Shown here: positions 5,431 to 9,307 of the stretch, in pieces
Layout of the letters: each line of letters starts with the position of its first letter
How positions within the stretch are numbered: the first letter of the stretch is position 1
Origin: an uncultured Brevibacterium sp.
GTDB lineage: Bacteria > Actinomycetota > Actinomycetes > Actinomycetales > Brevibacteriaceae
Assembly: GCA_902489185.1 (NCBI GenBank)
Contig: CABTZC010000057.1
Coordinates: forward strand, 1 to 9,307
DNA length: 9,307 nt
Direction of reading: 5' to 3'
The notes under the pieces: generated by a model
What the model was told of the DNA's origin: nothing
Database searches by the model: none
What the model saw: only the letters and a program-made list of their open reading frames with translations
Program-made: the position numbers and the translations under genes

Positions 5431-7740
5431 TTACAGCTTTTCGACCGGTGCGTAACGCATGAGCAGACGTTTGGTTCCTTCTGAACCAAAGTCAACGTGT
5501 GCAACGGTTTTATCGCCTGAGCCTGTCACTTCGACGACGGTTCCCAAACCAAACGAGTCGTGCGAGAGCGTATCCCCGACTGCCACCTCGGGAACTTCCC
5601 TTTGCGGCCGTATCCGCGAACGTGACCTTCCAACGGAAGCCGCTGTGCGCCCTCCCGAGGTGTACCGCCCAGCTGACAGTGAACGATTAGCCGAGCTGGT
5701 CACGGGCGCAGTAACCGAACCAGTTGACTGCCAATCGATAAGTTCCGCAGGGATCTCCTGTAAGAACCTGCTGGGCGGGTTGTAGGACGACTGCCCCCAC
5801 ATTGACCGGGTTTCTGATCTTGACACAAACAGGCGCTGCATGGCCCGCGTGAGACCCACGTAGGCCAGGCGACGTTCTTCTGCCAGTTCCGTGGCACTCG
5901 TAAACGAGCGCTGATGTGGAAACGTGCCGTCTTCCAAACCGGTGAGGAACACCACGGGGAACTCCAGCCCCTTGGCGGTGTGCAACGTCATGAGAGTGAT
6001 TTCGCCGGCATGTGAGTCGGGGACTGAGTCGGCGTCAGCGGTGAGCGAAACGCGTTCAAGGAAGTCGTCAAGGGTGGCCTCTGGCTGCGCGTGCTGGAAA
6101 TCTTCAGCGACGGCAACCAATTCGGCAAGGTTGTCTACGCGCGACTCATCCTGTGGGTCGGTGCTGCGGTTCAACTCTTCCAAGTAGCCGGTCTGTTCCA
6201 TGATCGCTTCAAGCACGCGAGACGGCTGCGCGCCCTGGCACGCCTCGAGCAGATCACCGAGGAGTTGGGTGAAGGCCTTGATCGGGCCCAGGGTGCGTTT
6301 TGTCATCCCGGGAGCCTCTTCCGCCCTGGTGAGCGCTTCATAAAAGCTGATGCGTTCGCGGTTCGCAAGTGCTGCGACAAGAGCTTCGCCACGATCTCCG
6401 ATACCGCGTTTGGGCACGTTGAGAATACGGCGAAGATTCACGTCATCTGACGGGTTCGACAAAACGTGAGCGTAGGCCAGGACGTCCTTGATTTCCTTGC
6501 GCTCATAGAAGCGGGTTCCCCCAACAACCTTGTACGGAAGTCCTGCTCTCACCAGGGCATCTTCAATAGCTCGGGATTGAGCATTGGTGCGATAGAAAAC
6601 AGCGAAGTCACCGTAAGTGAGATCCGATTCATCCATGAGTTCGTCGATCGTGTCAACGATGAACTGAGCTTCTGCATGTTCAGTAGATGCGACCCACCCC
6701 ACCACTTTTTCACCACTGCCTTGGTCGGTCCACAGGTTCTTGTCGCGGCGGTCGTCGTTGTTCCGAATGACCGCGTTGGCAGCCGACAAAATGTTTTGCG
6801 TGGACCGGTAGTTCTGCTCCAGAACAATCGTTTGTGCGTGTGGGAAGTCTTTTTCAAACTCCACAATGTTGCGAACAGTGGCTCCACGAAACGCATAGAT
6901 GGACTGGTCCGCATCACCCACCACCGTGAGATGGCCGGTGGGTTCAGGCAGGTCCGCTCCTGCTAGAACCCGGATCAAGGCATACTGTGCGGGGTTCGTG
7001 TCTTGATACTCGTCGACGAAAATGTGCGTGAAGCGTGCACGGTAGTTACGAGCGATTTCGGGATTGTGTGTGAGCAACCGCACGGTTTCCATAATGAGGT
7101 CGTCAAAGTCGTATGCGTTAGCGACGGCCAAACGTTCTTGATACCGGCTATACACCCGCGCGGTAGCCTGCTCTAACGGGTTGTTCTCCTGCGCTTTGAC
7201 CTCGAAGTCTGCCGCGGTCACACATTCGTTCTTCAGGTTCGAAATGCGATTCCTCAGTGTCTTTGGAGCAAACTTTTTAGGGTCGAGATCGAGCTCCTTT
7301 GTCACCTGCGTAATGAGTCGCAACGAGTCCTGAGCGTCGTAAATGGAGAAATTGGATGTGCGGTCACGCGCCTCGCGTCGAAGAATGCGCACACACGCGG
7401 AGTGGAACGTAGAGATCCACATACCACGCGCACGTTCTCCCACAAGCGATGTGACGCGCTCCAGCATCTCTCGGGCAGCCTTGTTGGTAAATGTGATCGC
7501 AAGGATCTGCCCCGGATGTGCTTGCCCAGTAGCCAAGATGTGTGCGATCCGTCGTGTGAGAACAGTCGTTTTCCCTGATCCGGCTCCTGCGACGATCAGG
7601 AGCGCCGAGCCCGAATGCGTCACGGCTTGCCGCTGTTGAGGGTTGAGGTTCTCCAAAAGTTCTTCTTGGCTGGGCGTGGTGTTGGCTGCCGGATTTTCGG
7701 TTTCTGAGGCGGATTGCGAATCAAGAAAATCAAAGTTCAT
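5431..7740 (-). CDS. pcrA: ATP-dependent DNA helicase PcrA/UvrD (superfamily 1A)
   Basis: This 3'-to-5' DNA helicase acts in nucleotide excision repair, replication restart and clearing of RecA filaments. The 769-residue product has all SF1A motifs: Q motif LNPQQRQAV (32-40), Walker A AGAGSGKTT (51-59), motif Ia ITFTNKAAREM (82-92), Walker B VDEYQDTN (242-249), motif III VVGDADQSIYAFRGA (273-287), motif IV EQNYRST (308-314), motif V MTLHTAKGLEF (584-594) and motif VI EERRLAYVGLTRA (621-633). A low-complexity Ser/Thr/Arg linker (about 645-714) leads to a C-terminal Tudor-like module (GDTLSHDSFGLGTVV..., about 715-769) of the kind that contacts RNA polymerase. Length and domains are normal. The ATG at 7740 gives a typical acidic N-terminal extension; no SD precedes it. 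The upstream minus-strand gene has its own terminator, so pcrA probably has its own promoter. It could equally be named uvrD1. Confidence 0.96.
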   Translation of the reverse strand: MNFDFLDSQSASETENPAANTTPSQEELLENLNPQQRQAVTHSGSALLIVAGAGSGKTTVLTRRIAHILATGQAHPGQILAITFTNKAAREMLERVTSLVGERARGMWISTFHSACVRILRREARDRTSNFSIYDAQDSLRLITQVTKELDLDPKKFAPKTLRNRISNLKNECVTAADFEVKAQENNPLEQATARVYSRYQERLAVANAYDFDDLIMETVRLLTHNPEIARNYRARFTHIFVDEYQDTNPAQYALIRVLAGADLPEPTGHLTVVGDADQSIYAFRGATVRNIVEFEKDFPHAQTIVLEQNYRSTQNILSAANAVIRNNDDRRDKNLWTDQGSGEKVVGWVASTEHAEAQFIVDTIDELMDESDLTYGDFAVFYRTNAQSRAIEDALVRAGLPYKVVGGTRFYERKEIKDVLAYAHVLSNPSDDVNLRRILNVPKRGIGDRGEALVAALANRERISFYEALTRAEEAPGMTKRTLGPIKAFTQLLGDLLEACQGAQPSRVLEAIMEQTGYLEELNRSTDPQDESRVDNLAELVAVAEDFQHAQPEATLDDFLERVSLTADADSVPDSHAGEITLMTLHTAKGLEFPVVFLTGLEDGTFPHQRSFTSATELAEERRLAYVGLTRAMQRLFVSRSETRSMWGQSSYNPPSRFLQEIPAELIDWQSTGSVTAPVTSSANRSLSAGRYTSGGRTAASVGRSRSRIRPQREVPEVAVGDTLSHDSFGLGTVVEVTGSGDKTVAHVDFGSEGTKRLLMRYAPVEKL

Positions 7741-7777
7741 GATGTTTCACTTTTAAGCGACTGGGAGTTAATACACA

Positions 7778-7808
7778 AACGAGCGACACCATGCGGGTGC
7801 CGCTCGTT
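7778..7808 (-). terminator. Intrinsic terminator of the four-helix membrane protein gene
   Basis: Thirteen-base arms (7778-7790 and 7796-7808) flank the loop ATGCG. The only non-Watson-Crick position, 7786 with 7800, is A-C in plus-strand RNA but G-U in minus-strand RNA, so the stem is complete only for minus-strand transcripts. On that strand it is followed by TGTGTATT and starts 13 nt after the stop codon of the gene at 7822-8184. It separates that gene from pcrA. Confidence 0.8.
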
Positions 7809-7821
7809 GAAACGCAGACTG

Positions 7822-8184
7822 TTACTGAATTACCACTGCAATGATGACTGCGAGGATTGCGAACGCACCAGTTAGATGAGCCATTGTGGCTGACGGTTGT
7901 GGACCGTGGGCCTGGTCGTGAGCTTTCTGTTTGCGGTTACCAATAAACGCGAACACGGTTACCAGAATCGCCAGAACCAGTTTGATTCCGATCTTCATGT
8001 GGTTGGGGCTCCCCATAGCTTCAGCGATACCCGCAAGGGCCAGACCGGTCACCAATTGCATAAACGAAGCGTGCAACATGCCCGCCACAACACGTGGCGA
8101 ACGCATGTAAGTAAAGTAGCCGCCAACGATGATAGCCATGCCGACAAGGTGCAAAACAACCAAAATGCTACGCAGAATTTCCAT
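7822..8184 (-). CDS. Conserved-looking four-helix integral membrane protein, function unknown
   Basis: The 120-residue product has four predicted membrane helices at about 5-26, 32-56, 64-83 and 100-119, with a charged, His/Lys-rich loop at 83-98 (GNRKQKAHDQAHG). H12 in VVLHLVGMAIIVGG and H38 in MLHASFMQLVTG sit within or near helices. The pattern recalls CopD/DUF2269-like membrane proteins whose helix histidines may bind metal or haem, but I cannot assign it to them and no cofactor role is claimed. The ATG at 8184 is preferred because TAAGAT lies seven bases upstream and the hydrophobic segment starts at once. In-frame ATGs at 8193 and 8223 are alternatives without SD sites; reading further upstream would run through the tRNA gene on the other strand and is not credible. 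It has its own terminator before pcrA. Confidence 0.8.
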   Translation of the reverse strand: MEILRSILVVLHLVGMAIIVGGYFTYMRSPRVVAGMLHASFMQLVTGLALAGIAEAMGSPNHMKIGIKLVLAILVTVFAFIGNRKQKAHDQAHGPQPSATMAHLTGAFAILAVIIAVVIQ

Positions 8185-8191
8185 GTTGCCC

Positions 8192-8197
8192 ATCTTA
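8192..8197 (-). promoter_or_regulatory. Possible -10 element for the four-helix protein gene
   Basis: Read on the minus strand, TAAGAT ends seven bases before the ATG at 8184, giving a leaderless start like that proposed for purN. No -35 box is evident. Use of the ATG at 8193 would place the start codon upstream of this promoter, so the two hypotheses exclude each other. Confidence 0.35.
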
Positions 8198-8217
8198 ATG
8201 GCAAGATAGAGAAGCCC

Positions 8218-8232
8218 GTTCATCGTATGAAC
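8218..8232. repeat. Short inverted repeat upstream of tRNA-Gln
   Basis: GTTCAT-CGT-ATGAAC is a perfect 6-bp dyad with a 3-bp centre. It ends two bases before the mature 5' end of the tRNA and lies in the region between the divergent tRNA and membrane protein genes. It could be a hairpin in the pre-tRNA 5' leader removed by RNase P, or a protein-binding dyad, or chance. Confidence 0.4.
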
Positions 8233-8234
8233 AA

Positions 8235-8306
8235 TCCGCCCTGGTGTAATGGCAGCACGCCGGCCTTTGGAGCCGTGCAGTCTAGGTTCGAATCCTAGGG
8301 GCGGAG
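8235..8306 (+). tRNA. tRNA-Gln (anticodon UUG)
   Basis: The cloverleaf reads cleanly. The acceptor stem is TCCGCCC (8235-8241) with GGGCGGA (8299-8305) and discriminator G8306. The D stem is GTGT/GCAC, the anticodon loop CTTTGGA (8265-8271) has anticodon TTG at 8267-8269, and the T arm is CTAGG-TTCGAAT-CCTAG (8282-8298). It decodes CAA and, by wobble, CAG. The CCA end is not encoded, as is common in actinobacteria. The outermost anticodon-stem pair, C8260 with T8276, is mismatched; the other four pairs are sound. glmU begins 27 nt downstream, so the two may share a transcript. Confidence 0.95.
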
Positions 8307-8319
8307 CTAGCGCCGCTAG
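8307..8319 (+). other. Small hairpin between tRNA-Gln and glmU
   Basis: CTAGC-GCC-GCTAG forms a perfect 5-bp stem with a 3-nt loop, starting at the base after the tRNA discriminator and ending three bases before the glmU SD. There is no T-tract, so it is not a terminator. It may mark the tRNA 3' trailer for processing or affect ribosome access to glmU. Confidence 0.4.
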
Positions 8320-8322
8320 TTC

Positions 8323-8328
8323 AAGGAG
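8323..8328 (+). promoter_or_regulatory. Shine-Dalgarno AAGGAG of glmU
   Basis: AAGGAG lies five bases before the ATG at 8334, fixing the glmU start only 27 nt after the tRNA. Confidence 0.8.
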
Positions 8329-8333
8329 TGCAC

Positions 8334-9307
8334 ATGACGCAGCAGTCGCCCGCTGCCGTAATCGTTCTCGCCGCTGGAGCGGGAACCCGTATGAAGTCCT
8401 CCACGCCCAAAGTGATGCACCCGATTGGTGGTCGGTCACTGTTGCACCACGCCGTCGACGCGGCCGCCGGTGTCAACCCCGATCACCTGGTTGTCGTTTT
8501 GCGCCACGAACGTGACCGTGTGGGTGAGCACGTTGCTCACATTGCCCAGGAACGCGAATGCGCGGTGCTGGTAGCTGACCAGGATGATGTTCCGGGCACC
8601 GGACGCGCAGTCGAATGTGCACTCACGCAACTCCCACAGGACCTCACGGGAACGGTCGTCGTCACTTACGGGGATGTCCCTCTTTTGGAAGCCCAAACGA
8701 TTCACGACCTGGTTGCTTTCCATGAAGAACACTCCAATGCAGTCACGGTGCTTTCTGCCCACGTGAAGGAACCTCACGGATACGGTCGCATCGTGCGTGA
8801 CGCAACGGGGACGCTCGAAAAGATTGTGGAAGAAAAAGACGCCACTGAGCAAGAACGCGCGATCACCGAGATTAACTCGGGAATCTACGCGTTTGATGCA
8901 GGAGTCCTGCGTTCGTCCTTGTCCGTGGTTGGCACTGACAACGCTCAGGGCGAAAAGTACCTTACGGATGTCATTGGTATTGCGCGTTCGCAAGGATCGG
9001 CAGTTGCCGCTTTGGCCACTGAAGACGTGTGGCAGGTTGAGGGTGCGAATGACCGCGTCCAGCTTGCAGCGCTTGGAAAAGAGCTCAACCGGCGCACCGT
9101 CGAGAAATGGATGCGTGCGGGCGTTACGGTCGTGGACCCTGACACCACGTGGATCGACTCCGATGTGACTTTGAACCCGGACGTCACAATCCTGCCTGGC
9201 GTCCAGCTTCACGGAGCGTGCGAAATTGCTTCTGGGGCTGTGATCGGCCCGGACACCACACTGGCAGATACCGAGGTGGGAGAAGGCGCGCACGTGATCC
9301 GGACTCA
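8334..9307 (+). CDS. glmU: Bifunctional GlmU, N-terminal 324 residues (runs off the window)
   Basis: GlmU acetylates glucosamine-1-phosphate and then couples it to UTP, giving UDP-GlcNAc for peptidoglycan. The frame is open from the ATG at 8334 to the window end. The uridyltransferase domain (about 1-240) shows LAAGAGTRM (12-20), the substrate-binding K26 in TPKVMH, PGTGRA (87-92), metal-binding YGD (112-114), GYGRIVR (149-155), E167 in VEEKDA, N181 in EINSGIY, EKYLTD (207-212) and N239 in VEGAND. A linker follows, and the left-handed beta-helix acetyltransferase domain starts near 265 with hexapeptide-like repeats (VTLNPDVTILPGV). The acetyltransferase active site lies beyond the window. The family usually has about 450-490 residues, so roughly a third is missing only because of the window edge. 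No internal defect is seen. Confidence 0.96.
   Translation, partial: MTQQSPAAVIVLAAGAGTRMKSSTPKVMHPIGGRSLLHHAVDAAAGVNPDHLVVVLRHERDRVGEHVAHIAQERECAVLVADQDDVPGTGRAVECALTQLPQDLTGTVVVTYGDVPLLEAQTIHDLVAFHEEHSNAVTVLSAHVKEPHGYGRIVRDATGTLEKIVEEKDATEQERAITEINSGIYAFDAGVLRSSLSVVGTDNAQGEKYLTDVIGIARSQGSAVAALATEDVWQVEGANDRVQLAALGKELNRRTVEKWMRAGVTVVDPDTTWIDSDVTLNPDVTILPGVQLHGACEIASGAVIGPDTTLADTEVGEGAHVIRT

Noticed and set aside
6466..6966. Open frame on the plus strand inside pcrA (166 codons)
   Set aside because: It lies opposite the helicase core motifs of pcrA, shows no recognisable domain and has no SD site.
8185..8439. N-terminal extension of the four-helix protein gene beyond 8184
   Set aside because: The longest version would run antisense through the whole tRNA-Gln and into glmU; the added residues match the reverse of the tRNA and are not protein-like.
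8436..9293. Long open frame on the minus strand opposite glmU (285 codons)
   Set aside because: The plus strand encodes GlmU with every family motif; the antisense frame gives a composition without recognisable domains and has no SD. It is a by-product of codon usage.
1..9307. CRISPR arrays, insertion sequences, integrases, phage genes or defence islands
   Set aside because: No regularly spaced repeats, terminal inverted repeats, transposase or nuclease motifs were found; the only helicase is the housekeeping PcrA.

Overview
The window looks like chromosomal DNA from an actinobacterium of middling GC content (about the mid-50s per cent by eye; not computed). The evidence is the purN-purH pair followed by a DUF3017-like membrane protein, an actinobacterial-style UvrD/PcrA helicase, a small MT0933/Rv0909-type antitoxin-like protein, a tRNA-Gln without an encoded CCA end just before glmU, GTG start codons, and several starts with a -10-like hexamer 6-7 nt upstream and no Shine-Dalgarno (SD) site, which suggests leaderless mRNAs. 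I cannot name the genus.

Layout. 1-169 (minus): N-terminus of an unrecognised small membrane protein, cut by the window edge and divergent from purN. 230-2697 (plus): purN, purH and a DUF3017-like gene. purN and purH overlap by 8 nt and supply the two 10-formyl-THF-dependent steps and the final ring closure of IMP synthesis. 2775-5037 (plus): a tight two-gene unit, a family III (CaiB/BaiF) CoA-transferase and an acyl-CoA dehydrogenase, probably activating and then oxidising an unknown carboxylic acid. 5038-5179: a hairpin after the dehydrogenase, then a 15-bp bulged stem-loop directly upstream of the next SD. 5180-5362 (plus): the 60-residue antitoxin-like protein. 5376-5415: a very strong terminator between convergent genes. 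5431-7740 (minus): full-length pcrA/uvrD. 7778-7808: a terminator acting on the minus strand. 7822-8184 (minus): a 120-residue four-helix membrane protein. 8235-8306 (plus): tRNA-Gln(UUG). 8334 to the window end (plus): glmU, truncated by the window.

Most of the content is housekeeping: purine synthesis, DNA repair, a tRNA and UDP-GlcNAc synthesis. The accessory part is 2775-5362, where the acyl-CoA pair and the antitoxin-like gene sit between purine genes and pcrA. I see no CRISPR array, insertion sequence, phage gene or multi-gene defence system. The least explained items are the leader hairpin of the small protein, the start of the DUF3017-like gene, and the substrate of the acyl-CoA pair.
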